Origin: Voacanga thouarsii
Lineage: Eukaryota > Streptophyta > Magnoliopsida > Gentianales > Apocynaceae
DNA length: 64,000 bases
Reading direction: 5' to 3'
Assembly (NCBI GenBank): GCA_026120185.1
Contig: JANUWF010000008.1
Span: forward strand, 6,882,001 to 6,946,000
Part shown: in pieces, positions 13,026 to 24,501 of the stretch
Position numbering within the stretch: the first letter of the stretch is position 1
Layout of the letters: each line of letters begins with the position of its first letter
The notes under the pieces: generated by a model
Databases searched by the model: none
Told to the model about the DNA's origin: nothing
What the model saw: the letters and a program-made list of their open reading frames with translations, nothing else
Made by a program: the position numbers and the translations under genes

Positions 13026-14892
13026 ATTATTTATCCAACTAATTTTATGGGGTGAATTTTTACTGTAATATATCAATTATTTAATATGTTGTTGCTATTA
13101 TTAAGTACTTGACATATTACTAAGTGCAACCTTATAAATGTCACTTGATCTTTATGTTGACAAAAAATATTATATGTATAACAATAAATGAGGTGTATAA
13201 TGAATATATATATCAAATATTAACTACCAAACATTATGTGATTTAAATCCTCAATACGTTAAAATACTTATGATGTTGTGGTTATTTTGACAAAACTTAT
13301 CTCTATATAATCGAACAAAACTAATACATATGCTTTTAGATTTATTGATGTCATTATTTAGTAACCGACATGATATACTAAATGAAAAAATTTTCTTTTA
13401 ATGACTTCATAAATTTTAACCAAAATTATCTACTTATTCAAATGTTGATTAATAGCAATTTGTCTTGGAACATAAAATGTAATATTTATTTTGTGGCCAA
13501 AACTTCTGGTATAATCTTAATCCAGAAGATATATGAATAGATCAATAAATTATATAAAAATTAATTAATACTCCAAGTACAAATAAACTTTATAAAGACA
13601 TTATATGATATCTTAGTATAGTTAAGTAATATAAATATTGACTAAGATTTACATATTAATATACTCCTTTTTTTTTTCTTAATGATGGCGTAAATATTCA
13701 AAGACTTTAATATTAGAAAGAAAAAAAAAAAAAACTATTCTCATCTTTATGTGTGTAATAAAATTTTGGTTAAAACATAAATCCATAAATTTGCTTTTAA
13801 TATTACGTAATTAAAATGCACGAACAAAGACCATAATGGTGAATTAAAAGTTCTCAATGCCTTAAATATTTAATAGTCTAAAGTGAGAATAAAGAATTTC
13901 TTGACCTAAATTTTTAATACAAAATTTGACTTTTACTCAAATCCAGAAAATTAAACTTAGTATTACACAATTTAACCCAAAAAAAAAAAAAATCTAGTAT
14001 AAACATGAGTTCATAAATTTCAAATACAAATCCCAAATATAGCAGTTCAGAAAATTATTTAAACATCATAATTTATCTAGAAATAGAAATACGTATGCCA
14101 TTAGAAATTAAAATCAAAGGCTGCAATTCCTAAAATAATAGCCCCAAAAACGAACATGTGAAAATTGTTTTTCTTTTTTCTAATGATACAAAAATTCTAG
14201 TCTATATTTACGTGCGGACATTTTTAACACATGATTATGCGAGTAGCCAACAATCATCCAATAATGCAATATCTAATGGCAGTATGCACAAGTCCTTACA
14301 CATTCACAAACTCAAAACTCAAAAATCATTAGACGAAATAAATTCAAATGCATGTAAATTTCCAAACACGAAAACATATTGAGAATCGAGGTTCTAGATT
14401 GTGAATCACTAAAATCCCAAAATTTTAAAAATTTTGTACTTGAAACGAGACAAGGCAAAGTAAGCTCTGATGCTGCATGAAAGAAATCTTTAATAGACAT
14501 TAGCTAATATATATCTTGCAACAGAAACGATATAGAAAAATACGTTTAACTAATTATTCAAGTAATTATAAAATACCCTAACTTTATAAAATCCTTTGAT
14601 CAACACGCTAATATTTTTTTTTCCCCGTTGGATCTTTCTAACTTGCCTATCGAAATAATGAAGGATTAATCCAAGTCACATATGTATATATTGTTGTGGA
14701 GGTTTCAGACATATATATGTGTATAAAAATGTAGTCGTTATGCACTAACAAATTAAATCCTAATCTTTAATACGCAGTATTGGACAATAAGTCTATCTAA
14801 CTCACAAGGAACACAAATTAATCACAAAGGAAAGAATTCCCAATTAATCTACTAAAGAACCTATTGAAGAACTAATCCTAATTAATTCTAAT
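13026..14892. other. Unassigned AT-rich DNA
   Basis: I see no conserved coding sequence, LTR terminus pair or RNA gene here. There are A and T runs (13670-13680, 13722-13734, 13979-13993). Two small overlapping open frames (14158-14382 plus, 14312-14500 minus) show no recognisable motif. This is the flank between the Tekay-like element and the copia element and may be old unrecognisable transposon DNA. Confidence 0.5.
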
Positions 14893-15791
14893 TGTTGAGG
14901 GTATTGTCAAGGTCGATATTTAACAAGCATATTCAATAATGATTTCTTGACAACACTGAAGGCGTTTTTGGAAATTATCTAAAACTAGGTTGGCAATATT
15001 TGCTGCATGATATAAGTGAATTAGATTAGGAAATGGTATTCCAGAAAATCTATGGAAGAATCTTTAGGGAGATACACTAAAGATGTTATGGAATCTGAGT
15101 GAAATTAGGATGGAAAATATTTAGGAAACTCTAAAGAAAGATGGGTAAAGTAGATTCCTAATTCAACAAAGACACTAACACTTTGTTATCCTATATAAAA
15201 TGACTAAGAGCTTTGGTTTAGGATGTACGAGAAGAAGCAAGAAACTAAAAAGAGATCCTTAAGAACTTGTTCGAGAGAAATAGAGTAATGAATTCATGAA
15301 TATTCTTAAAGGTTTTGAAGCACACACCATCAATGTTGTTTGCTAATTCTCATTATTAAGGTGTACTTCATGATCCAAGTTGACTGTTACAACAACATAT
15401 TCTTGAAAGAACTTGAATCATTCTTCTTAAAGAAAACACCTTTCTAGTGAAAAGGTTTCCTAGAGTCAAACAAAGATGTAGCAACGCAAGTTGAATGGAG
15501 TTCTATCAAGGTAGTTAAGTCTAGTAAAGGTCTTCTAGGAGTTTGACAAAGAACACTGGCATAGTGTTCTATTAGAGTTCACTAGGGATCATTTCATAAT
15601 TAATATAAGTGTACGCCTATAACTTTTGTTAAATTTTTAGTGGATTGATTTACTGATTTGGGACTAGCAGACATAGGTTTATTGATAGCCGAACTACGTT
15701 AACAATTTGTTGTGTTAAACTTTATATTTTTTTCTGGTACACTAACATAACCTCAATAGGAAAGTTTATTACTAAGATAAACTAAATCACA
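14893..15791 (+). repeat. 5' LTR of a Ty1/copia-type element
   Basis: Begins TGTTGAGGG and ends ATCACA, about 0.9 kb. A TATA box (TATATAAAA) lies at 15192-15200. It is followed three bases later by a primer-site-like TTAGTATTAGAGC and then a copia gag. The exact ends are inferred from TG...CA and the primer site. No second LTR of this family was found in the window, so the element is truncated. Confidence 0.65.
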
Positions 15792-15794
15792 TAA

Positions 15795-15808
15795 TTAGTA
15801 TTAGAGCT
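15795..15808 (+). other. Primer binding site, tRNA-iMet type (degenerate)
   Basis: TTAGTATTAGAGC resembles TTGGTATCAGAGC with G-to-A and C-to-T changes. It sits between the LTR end and gag. Confidence 0.6.
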
Positions 15809-15809
15809 T

Positions 15810-16640
15810 GTGCACTATAATGGAATTACTATTAATTTAATAGGTGAGAACTTGGTAGTTATTTTGGAAAATCATGTTTGGATAGGTGAAAGAAGGATGA
15901 TCTGTCACTCGACCACCATTGTTGGAAAGAGGATTATGCTTACTAGAAGGCTAGAATGCAAATCTTCCTCAAAACTCTTGACACTGTTGCATGGAAAGCT
16001 ATTGTGCAAGAATGGAAACCTCTAATAATACCAACTACAAGTACTGGAATAGAAGAAGAAAAACCACTAGATTTGTAGACTGATACTGAATGTCATCTTA
16101 ACAATGTTAATGCTAAAGCATTGAATGCAATTTCTGCTATTGCTAGTCCTGAAGAGTTCAAGTTGATTTTAACATACGGCTCTGCTAAACATGCTTGGAA
16201 TAAATTGCCAACAGTATGCGGAGGAATAAGCATTATAAGAATTTTAAAGTTACAAATGTTGACAATACGGTTCGAAGAGCTGAGGATGGGTGAACATGAA
16301 ATTGTTGTTGTGTTTAGTATCAAACTGAGAGATTTTGTGAATCAGGCATTTCAACTTGGCAAAAGGTATTTTGAGGAAAAGCTAGTATGCAAAACATTGA
16401 ATTCGTTACCACCTCGATTTCATGCCAAAGTTTTTGTAATTAAAGAGTGTAGAGATATGTCAACCATGTGACTAGATGATCTTATGGGATCATTACAAAC
16501 CCATGAGATGAATCTTTAGAATTAGCCAAAATCTAAGGAGAAAGGAGTTGCCTTGAAAGCCGAAGATGATTTTGATGATAATAGAAGATCAAATGATGAA
16601 CTTGAGTTTGATAATAAACTATTTGACAAATTCTATGTTA
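15810..16640 (+). pseudogene. Ty1/copia gag (UBN2-type), broken
   Basis: Gag packages retrotransposon RNA. The best-preserved frame, 16121-16471, contains MNAISAIASPEEFK, then AKHAWNKL, LQMLTIRFEELRM, then LGKRYFEEKLVCKTLNSLP and RFHAKV. These match the copia gag order (SPEEF.RI, AKEAW, SKLQMLT.RFEELRM, IV.KILRSLP.RF..KV). After a stop it continues with LDDLMGSLQTHEMNL. The upstream frame 15810-16025 holds the N-terminal region. No zinc knuckle, protease, integrase or RT follows, so the copy is cut near 16890. Confidence 0.8.
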
Positions 16641-16907
16641 AGAATGATACTTAATAGGAGTTTTCATTGCCAAAAATACCTTAGTAGGATGATGTTGTGA
16701 AGTATAAAAATAGAACTATCCAGGAAATGACAATAGTTATGTTGAATGCCAAGAAAATATCACACAGATGGTGGATAAAAATTGTGAATACTACTATATA
16801 TCATCAATAGAATGTACTTCTGTCCTTATAATAATGAGATGGCATATGAGATTTAGAATGGACGCAAACCTCAATTGAATTATTTTTCATGTATTTGGTA
16901 GCAGATG
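16641..16907. other. Junction region between copia gag and minus-strand gypsy leader
   Basis: Decayed sequence after copia gag passes into the minus-strand acidic ORF ending at 16908. No terminus or target-site duplication is visible, which fits deletion or recombination between the two truncated elements. Confidence 0.45.
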
Positions 16908-17731
16908 CTATATTCTTAATGATAGAGAATAGTTAGGTAGATTTGATGCAAGAAGTGATGAAGGCATTTTTCTTAGATCAACCTCATTGCCCCTCTTAGC
17001 TCTCATAGCTGACTCATAAAGCTCATCCAAAGCTAATTTAATCGCACTCTTAGGTGCAGGCCTCTCGTTCTCCGAGTTATACAAGTCAAACAATCCCTCT
17101 CGCCTCAGCTTAGCATCTACCCCCAGTCCGTATCGAAGTCCGCCCCTCTTAGGACTCTCTTCTAACTTCCCTTTCCCCTTATCTTCCATCCCTAAAGCGG
17201 GCTGCTTATGTTCCCTCGTTGCCGGGGTAACCCCATCTCTCAGCTCGTGACCCTCATCATTGGACTCCTTGGGATTATAGCAGGCAGAAGTTCTATCAAA
17301 CTCAACTATCTGCGGGGTCCGGGGAGCCTCCCTCGCTACCTTATCCTCCTCCTCTATCCTATCCATCTCTTCCTATTCTCATCATCACCCTCATCCCCAA
17401 ACTCCTCTGCCTCTCCTTCACTCAGCTTAGCCATCTCCTCATCTTCCTCACCCTCACTAACAAGCTCAACTACCTCGCCCTCATCATCCCTATTGTACTC
17501 TCCTATGCCTCCATCACCCTCCATCTCTGCCTCAACCGCTGGGTCATCTAGAATAGGCGGCTCATGCTCTATCTCGTCCTCACTCGAAAACCATCCTCCC
17601 TCAAGCTGTGTCTCAGAATCAGACGAGGGTGGGTTTGCTACAGGTAGTGGGGCAGGTGGATTCCCGTAGCCAGCGGGCAAGTCTCTGACAGCCGATGCAA
17701 CTCTCTTGACCATCCTATAAACAAAACACAA
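16908..17731 (-). pseudogene. Acidic leader ORF of a gypsy element, one frameshift
   Basis: Two overlapping minus-strand frames, 17731-17354 (125 aa) and 17366-16908 (152 aa). They join at a point where both are charged, so I read them as one ancestral ORF with a frameshift near 17360. The first part is strongly acidic, with runs such as SSEDEIEHEPP and SEGEEDEEMAKLSEGEAEEF. The second is mixed-charge (DRIEEEDKVAREAPRTPQ; KSAIKLALDELYESAMRAKR). I see no zinc knuckle or gag core and do not recognise a domain. It starts 68 bases inside the primer site, where a leader protein or gag N-terminus would be. The antisense frame at 17208-17669 is its shadow. Confidence 0.55.
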
Positions 17732-17798
17732 AGATTAGAGCCAGATCAAAATACTTAAGGAATAAAAATCCAATAAGTCAAGTAATTGCCTAAACCTA

Positions 17799-17811
17799 GG
17801 CTCTGATACCA
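17799..17811 (-). other. Primer binding site, tRNA-iMet type
   Basis: Plus-strand GGCTCTGATACCA is an exact reverse complement of TGGTATCAGAGCC, the plant initiator-Met primer site. It lies two bases from the LTR terminus at 17814, giving a minus-strand element. Confidence 0.92.
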
Positions 17812-17813
17812 CT

Positions 17814-20800
17814 TGTAACACCCCTTACTACATACCCTAAAAAGGGCGGGGATGTCGCCCCGTCCCGAGGACAAAGGGTCTTTAAAACGAGGTACAACAT
17901 AAAGACAGACCTAAGAAATCAAATTTAGATAAATAAAGAAGACTCTTATTACATCAGGTTCAAACTGGAGTAAAACTAAATAAAAGCAAACATCGGTTCC
18001 AGAAGCATAAATTAACATTTGCCTCTCAAAACATAATGAAAATAACAAAAGCTTCAATGATTACGCATCCCACTTGCTCAGCATAAACAATCTCCTGAAA
18101 ACATGATATAAAACAGTGTGAGATTAACATCTCAGTAAGTCCTGTGTGTGCTCATGGTACTTTAAACAGTTCGTGTATGCATAGCTGAAAATATTTACAG
18201 AAATATTTAGCTAGTCATAAATAATTTCTCTTTGCAAGGAGTGGGTTTTTTTCATTGTCACACTTTGTACAAAATAAATCCTCTACTCGAATAAACAGTC
18301 ATGGTGCCACACTTTGAGCCCCATGATAAGAAAACGGTCAAGGCATCACACTTTGTGCACTTTGATAAGATCAGATTACCACACTTTGGGCATTCTGATC
18401 AAATATGGGTATACGACCCACCGGGTGAGATACTCCTCCATCTCTTCACCCAACAAAACCATCCGAGTGTCCACGCCGAGAAAATAAAGAATACCTTACC
18501 AGGTACAAATACTAGCTCGGACCGGCCTGACCAACCAATATGTCGCCTTCTCAAGCAGAGCTTATCTTCTGGAGGTGGCCGCCTGCCAGAAGACTCACTC
18601 ACGCTCTCCAAGGCTAGTATTGTTAGCCTACCCTTATTGAGTACTCAACTTATATAACCGTCAATTCTTGGTTTATAATAATTCCATACATTGGCTTTGT
18701 AAAACGTGGTTTTCTTTTAAAAGAGTTTTCTAAAATGTTTAAGAGAAAGAACAATTCTTGATAAAGGTATTAGTTTGACAAAACCATTTAGAGAATGAAC
18801 ATCCACATTTACAACCTAACTAATCATAGATCAACAATAGCTTTACAAAGCTTTACAACATCCGACTTACCACCAGAAGCATTTAACAAAAAGAGTTTAT
18901 GCAGGACTTACTTGATATGCCTAAGATAAACAAGATAAAATCAACTACTTGATTCCTTCAAACAATCTTCTGATCTAGAATCACATAATATCATGATCAG
19001 GACTTTATCATCTCAACATGCATATAAACTCACTTATTCCCCCAAGCATATCACAACTCATCATCTAGCCTCAAATAAACCTCCCATTCCATGAAATAAA
19101 CATACCATAATCATATACCCATCTAAGACATGAGCAATATATCAAAAAGGTCTCGACTTAACCATCAAGATTTGCATCCATCATTATCACAATAAAACAT
19201 AGCATTGCTATCATCGAATATGCTTAACACAATACTAATCTCAAAATATTCATTCATCCCAACGAAACCCATTCATCATGGTAATATACTCCCGTAGACA
19301 TCATCGATCATATTAAACCTTAATTACGTCATCAAGGATAAGAATTTCGTTACCTTATGACAACCAGATTAACAAGATCCCGATGCCCCTATGGTGACCC
19401 TCATGAGTTTTCTTGAGAAGGAGAGAAAGCTGTCTTTTTTACTTCCTCTTGATAAAAAATTGAGAAAAAAGATGAAATTAGCATCTATGTGGCGTGATTC
19501 AAGGGAAGAAAAAGAGAAGAATCAATGTAGGAAAGGAATCAAGAGGTTGAGAGGTCTTTTGCTTACCTTAGGGAGTGCTTGGTTTTTTTGGCCTAGGATT
19601 GCTCTTGAGTTTTTGAAAATTGCAGAGGAAGTTTGCTGGAATTTTTCGTGTAGTAAGATTGGAACAGGCAGCTGCTGTGGTTTAGGGTTAAAAGAGTTTG
19701 ACTTAGGGTTAGAAGGTGATGCTAAGAAGGACTCCTAATAGCTCTAGGTTTCTTTGGCAACAATGGCAAAAAACTGCAGCTTGCTGCACTTTTATTGCTG
19801 TCGAAATTGAGAGGAGTTGAGAGCAGAAAAACAATTTGAAGTTGCTCTGCTAAGCTGGCCGAAAACTGCACAAGGGAAGGGTTGTGTGTGTTTAAGTTTT
19901 TGTTCAAAACTAGAAGAAGTTTGAGTGAGTTTTGACAACCAAAAATTCTGTGCAAGATAGGTGTGTGTGCTCTGCGAAAATTGCTGAACAAAAGAGAGAA
20001 AGTTCTGGGTTGTTTTGGTTGTTGTTCTGCTGCAAATCAGAGAGGAAAAGTGAGGGATTTAGGTGCTGTAAATTGGTTTAATCAACAAGGAGTTTTGGTG
20101 CGTCTTGGAGTGCAGAATTTCGTTTGATATAGAGTGCACAAACTGTCCGAAATTCTGTGTACTATGCTGGCTGAAATTCCTGTGCACAAGCTGGCCGAAA
20201 TTCTAGAAATTGTAGGGGATAAAAATCTGATTTGAGTAGCTAAAATAATCTGAATTGGTGAGGGGTGTTTTAGGTGATTTGAGCTAGGTCTAGAAGAGTT
20301 TGGATGCCCTTAGGAGTGCAGGATTTTCGTGCAGCTTGTGCATGCACAAGGCTGGCCGAAAATCTACAAAATATGAGGAACAAAATCTGATTTGTTTTAG
20401 GATAGAATAAAATCTGGTTAGCATGAAGATTTAGGATAAGATTCCCTAGTCTTAGGAAAGTTTGTGTTGAGCTAGGAGTTCTCCAAAGGTGGCGGCACAA
20501 AGCTGAAAAAATTTCCAGATTTAGCTACGTTTTTATGTTCAAAAGCAACAAGATATTTTGCTAGGAAAATAACAAATTAATTCAAGCTAACTAATATAAA
20601 ATCCGATGAATTAAAAACAAGTTGGAATTTAATTTCTCTAGCTAGAATTTTTGAAAATCAAAGAGGATAAAAGCTGAAATAAAAGTTAGTCTTTATCCTT
20701 ATAAAAAATATTTGAATTTAGGAGATAAATATGGAGACTTATCCCCTAAGAAGATGGCGCTGAAATTCAAGAGAATAGCTAGGGTTTTTTCGGCCAAGGC

Positions 20801-21179
20801 ATGAAGAAATCTAGAAAAAAAAAATTCAAAAAGAAAGCTAAGATTCGCAAGAGGTAAGGTTCGAACTCGGGTCACCGAGGGATAACCACCAACCCTAACC
20901 GCTATTCTAAATCAACTCCGATGTTAATATATCTCTAAAAAATTCTTTTCCCCTTAGCTCTCATCCCTCCATTTCCTTACTAAATTTTTACCCAGAACAA
21001 TTTCCAATCAATGTGACAATACAATTATTTCCCTCAAATAAATCAATGCAAGAGCAACCTTGAAAATCACATGCACCCATGCAAGCATAATTTTTAAAAC
21101 ATCACATGAAATGCAAAATACTATGCAATGCATGACTTTTTCCCCATAGGTCAAAGGTGATTTTGGGCAGGGTATTACA
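17814..21179 (-). repeat. 5' LTR of the minus-strand gypsy element (3.37 kb)
   Basis: Bounded by TGTAACACCCC at 17814 and GGTATTACA at 21179. The first 1.1 kb reappears in inverted orientation at 21180-22354. It contains a tandem CACACTTTG repeat (18259-18390), and its outer half reads as a pyrimidine-rich transcribed leader on the minus strand. Open frames inside it (18301-18657, 19391-19738, 19722-19991, 20270-20500) show no family signature and are treated as chance. Confidence 0.85.
18255..18395. repeat. CACACTTTG tandem repeat inside the LTR
   Basis: Four units beginning CACACTTTG at 18259, 18308, 18347 and 18380, spaced 33-49 bp, each followed by a diverged TGATAAGA-like tail. The inverted LTR copy carries three of them as CACAAAGTGTGG at about 21750, 21790 and 21829. 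Confidence 0.75.
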
Positions 21180-22354
21180 TTTACCCCAGGCGAGGTTAGG
21201 TTGCCTTGAACTATCTTGGAAGGCTATTGTATCAAGGAAAAGTAAGATATCAGGTAAGTCCTAGCATAAAGATATTTGTGAACAAATGCATTTCTGCAAG
21301 CCAAATGCACTGATTGTCGTGGAAGATGTACATTGAGATGCAGTTATGGACAATATATTCTTTCTTCTAAAATAAAATAATTTTTGTCAAGCAAACAATT
21401 TTGTGAGCAAAACAATAAATTTTCCTTAATCAAAATTTTACCCAATTTTGTTTGAAAACCATAAGTGCTACTTCAAAGAAAACTTTTCATTGATTTTACA
21501 TTTTCTAAGCAAAATAAACATAACGTTAAGTACTTAATAATGGTAGACTACTAGAACTAGTCTGTGAAGGGTTGGGCAAGTCTCTCAGTAGGAGGCCACT
21601 TCTGAGGGGTGAACCCTGCCTAGACAAGATGATAGTTCTTGTTGGTCAGGCTGGTCCGAGCTAGCAGTACAGTTCAGGTGAACTATTTATTTCTAGAGAT
21701 GGAGGAGTATCTCACCCGGTAAGCCATACACCCACCTTGTATCAGCATGCACAAAGTGTGGCATCTTGATCATTCTCTTGTCATGATGCACAAAGTGTGG
21801 CATCCTGACCGTTCTATTGACATAGTGCACAAAGTGTGGTACCATATCTATTCATGATACATGGCATCATAGTCAATTTTATTAGAGTGGCTATTTCTTT
21901 TCAAGTTGAGCATTTTTACTATACAAATGCTAATAAAACACCACTCAGTATTCAAAAATAAATTTATGGACTTGCAAACTTTTTATTATGACTTGTTCAA
22001 AACTTGCATACATGAACTGTTTTTCTTGAAATACCATGAGCACACACAAGACCTACTGGGAAATATTTCTCACACCTTTTATATTATGTCTTCAAGTCGA
22101 TCCTACTTGGAAAGTCGATTTACTTATGTTTCCATGAGCTTAGAAGATTTATCCTGATGTATTTATTTGTTAGAGATTTTAGTTACCATCTATTTGTTTC
22201 AAGACTTGTAAAAGTATTATTTGGGATTGTACTAAGTCCGTTATTAAGTGATTTCCTTATATATTTTCTATTACCTTGTTATAAAGATTCCTTGTCCCTT
22301 AGACATGGAGACATCCCCACCTTTTTTGGGGTACGTAGGTAGTGAGGTGTTACA
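21180..22354 (+). repeat. Partial LTR of the same family, inverted, plus strand
   Basis: The reverse complement of roughly 17814-18930. It ends GGTGTTACA at 22354 and contains the GGGTGAGATACTCC block and the CACAAAGTGTGG repeats. The missing half should have lain left of 21180, where the minus-strand LTR of the same family begins exactly. I infer that the minus-strand element inserted into this LTR and the far half was later lost. No primer site follows 22354; Galadriel integrase begins at once. Confidence 0.75.
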
Positions 22355-23812
22355 AGAACTTTTAGAAAGGATTCAGAAAGGACTAGAGCATGACCGTCAA
22401 ACTCAAACATTCAAGGAGTTAGCGAAGAAGCAGAAAATGAAGAGGTTTTAGGTCAAGGATGGGGTTCTTTACACTAAGGGCTAACGCACATAAATACTGG
22501 CGTGGGGCAACTTGAGACGGGACATCCTTATGGAATGCCACGATAGTCGTTACGTTGGCTACCTATGGACTAACCGCATGTCATCGTTAGTCTAGGAATG
22601 GTTCTACTGGCCAAGACTAAGAGACACTATGGAAATAAATGTTTGCACCTGTCTTGTGTGCCAACATGATAAGGTGAAAAACCAACCGCCCGCAGGCTTG
22701 TTGTAGCCTTTACAGTCCTTGAGAAGATATGGGATAGTGTCTCTATAAACTTTATCATTGAGCTATCGAAGTCAGACGGATGCACCAGTATTCTTGTGGT
22801 CGTCGATCATTTATCTAAATATGTGGAGTTCATTCCTGCCCTAAAAGAATGCAGGGTAGAAGTAACGGTCAAGTTATTTATGAGGCACCTTGTTAAGTAC
22901 TGGGGACTATCAACATCGATCATAAGAAACAGGGACTCACGATTCACGGGACGATTTTGGACGGAACACTTCCGTCTACTTAGGACGGCATTCAACATGT
23001 CTACAACGATGTACCCACAGACTAATGGACAAACAGAATGTGTCAATAATATCTTGGAGGTGTATCTAGGACATTACATGACCATCAAATAAAAGGATTG
23101 GGCACGATTGCTAGATGCAGCTTAGTTCTCTTATAACTTAAACGAAACTATAGTACTGACAAGAGCTCGTTCAAGATAGTTTTGGGTTTCGGCTAATAAT
23201 CCCCAAAGATATCGTTGCTAGCTACAAAGGGTCGAGTCCTCTAGCCTGCCGTTTTGCCAAGGATTAGTAAAAACTAGCAGACGTAGCCAAGCTTTACTTG
23301 GAGAAGTCCTCACGACATGCCAAGAAGTCGGCTGACAAGAAACGGTCGTTCCGCTAGTTCATGGAGAGGGACCAAGTTCTAGTTAAGCTATACCAACATG
23401 AAAGGGTCTAGGTCATTCATAAAGAACTAATGAGATGGAATGAGGGGCCGTTTACGATTCTTAAAAATGTTGGGATGCTCGAGGGTCTATCGCAACTTCA
23501 TCTAGTTTTTCATGTTAGCCTACTCAAGCCATATCACAAAGACCCCGATGATCCTTCAAGGAATGTTTCACACGAGCACCAACGAGTATTGCGAGACGAG
23601 TACAACAAAGTTACTAAAGAGATATTATTGGATTGTATAGTTCGTCACAAAAATCAGGCACCATCAAAAGAGTACTTAGTGAAATGGAAAGGCTTGGCAA
23701 TGCCCGAGATAAGTTGGGAGCTAGTGAGAAACTGTGGTAATTCACTAAGATACTTTGGGACTACGAGGAATCTAAGGCATTGGGGACTATGCCTAACTCA
23801 AATGGGGGAGAA
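22355..23812 (+). pseudogene. Galadriel chromovirus integrase with chromodomain, broken
   Basis: Integrase domains in order. The zinc-binding region at about 22500-22680 has HDSR, then CTCLVCQHDKV (HHCC pattern). The core at 22796-23092 has VVDHLSKYVEFIPA (catalytic Asp), then IIRNRDSRFTGRFW, where the second catalytic Asp codon reads AAC (Asn) at 22928, then PQTNGQTECVN with the Glu retained. The C-terminal region at 23430-23810 has LHLVFHVSLLKPYH, then a chromodomain, EYLVKWKGLAMPEISWE. Galadriel-type chromodomains of this form can bind methylated histone H3. Stops sit where the family has Trp, Gln or Arg. Protease, RT and RNase H are absent to the left, where an LTR of another family abuts. 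Confidence 0.88.
23800..23812 (+). other. Polypurine tract of the Galadriel element
   Basis: AAATGGGGGAGAA directly precedes the LTR start TGACATGACC at 23813. It overlaps the last codons of the pol frame. Confidence 0.8.
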
Positions 23813-24049
23813 TGACATGACCGGCACCGAGCCGACGATCGAACGGGAGAAAACATCACAAAACGGGATAGACAAGCACACTATGGGTTAACACACGCTG
23901 GGCACCTAGGCCAGCCCACAGGTAGACCGAGCTGAGAATGGGACAGGCATGTGCAACAGCATGAGACTAACACGGGACTAAAACGAGACGGATGGGTCAT
24001 TCCGGGCTATTGGGCAATTTTGATCGGTCAAACCTTTTGGAGGTTTGTA

Positions 24050-24067
24050 GAAGTTTCTAGAATATTC
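24050..24067 (+). promoter_or_regulatory. Perfect four-unit heat-shock element in the Galadriel LTR
   Basis: GAAGTTTCTAGAATATTC fits GAAnnTTCnnGAAnnTTC exactly: four alternating units with correct two-base spacing, the binding consensus of heat-shock factor trimers. It is 140 bp upstream of the TATA box. Weaker partial matches follow at 24073-24085 (TTCTAGAG) and 24121-24145 (TAGAAC repeats). Function is inferred; the motif match is seen directly. Confidence 0.75.
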
Positions 24068-24205
24068 AAGGACATTCTAGAGAACTCTTGTATAGTATAG
24101 AGAAACCTAGAATACTATATAATTCTCTAGAACATCTAGAACCTTGTAAAATATCTAGATATTTTTTGCAAGTTGCAATAAGGTTCTAGATCCTCAAGGC
24201 TTGCC

Positions 24206-24214
24206 TATAAATAG
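24206..24214 (+). promoter_or_regulatory. TATA box of the Galadriel LTR
   Basis: TATAAATAG in a GC-flanked context, 390 bp from the LTR start, followed by pyrimidine-rich leader-like sequence. Confidence 0.75.
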
Positions 24215-24501
24215 GGCCAAGCCATCTCATTTGTAACCAGCTAAGTTTCAAGAATACAAGCAAAGTTCTCTTAAGAGCTCTCTTGCTATCTCTTTAGCCA
24301 TCTCATCATCTCTTGCTATCTTTTTTGCCATCTCACCATTTTTCCATTTAACTTCTGCTGAAATGCTTAACCACTTTATTTCCATCTTGTTTTATATCTT
24401 TCATTCCTTTTAGGTTGATCTAGCTAACCTTTCCTAAGTTAGTCTTAAGAAGTAGCTAGAGCCACACAGGCTATCTTGGTTAAAGTAGCCAACCCGTGAC
24501 A

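Larger units (their letters stand above)
16890..21179 (-). mobile_element. 5' end of a minus-strand Ty3/gypsy element (Tekay-like)
   Basis: In minus-strand order: a 3.37 kb LTR (21179 to 17814), a good initiator-Met primer site (17811-17799), and an acidic leader ORF broken by one frameshift (17731 to 16908). Gag core, pol and 3' LTR are missing, so about the left two thirds of the element has been lost. Tekay assignment rests on LTR size, the TGTAACACC/GGTATTACA termini and the leader layout, and is moderate. Confidence 0.7.
23813..24501 (+). repeat. Galadriel LTR (0.69 kb)
   Basis: Starts TGACATGACCGG after the polypurine tract and ends CCCGTGACA. A TATA box lies at 24206-24214. The region 24045-24190 is crowded with TTCTAGAA-like motifs including a perfect heat-shock element. 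A degenerate primer-site-like stretch (CTTGTATCCAGGACTGG) follows at 24502, which is unusual for a 3' LTR. Confidence 0.75.

Noticed and set aside
14470..14490. AAGCTCTGATGCTGCATG resembling a reverse-complement primer site
   Set aside because: The TACC core of the tRNA-Met site is not matched and no LTR terminus follows.
17208..17669. 153-aa plus-strand Ser/Pro-rich frame
   Set aside because: A shadow of the acidic leader ORF on the other strand; Glu/Asp codons read as Ser/Leu in reverse.
19391..19738. 115-aa plus-strand open frame
   Set aside because: It lies antisense inside the 3.4-kb LTR of the minus-strand gypsy element, shows no recognisable domain and has no homologue in the inverted LTR copy.
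20858..20868. GGTTCGAACTC, a tRNA B-box-like sequence that could mark a SINE
   Set aside because: No A box at the right distance and no poly-A tail or duplications; such a motif is common by chance in LTRs.
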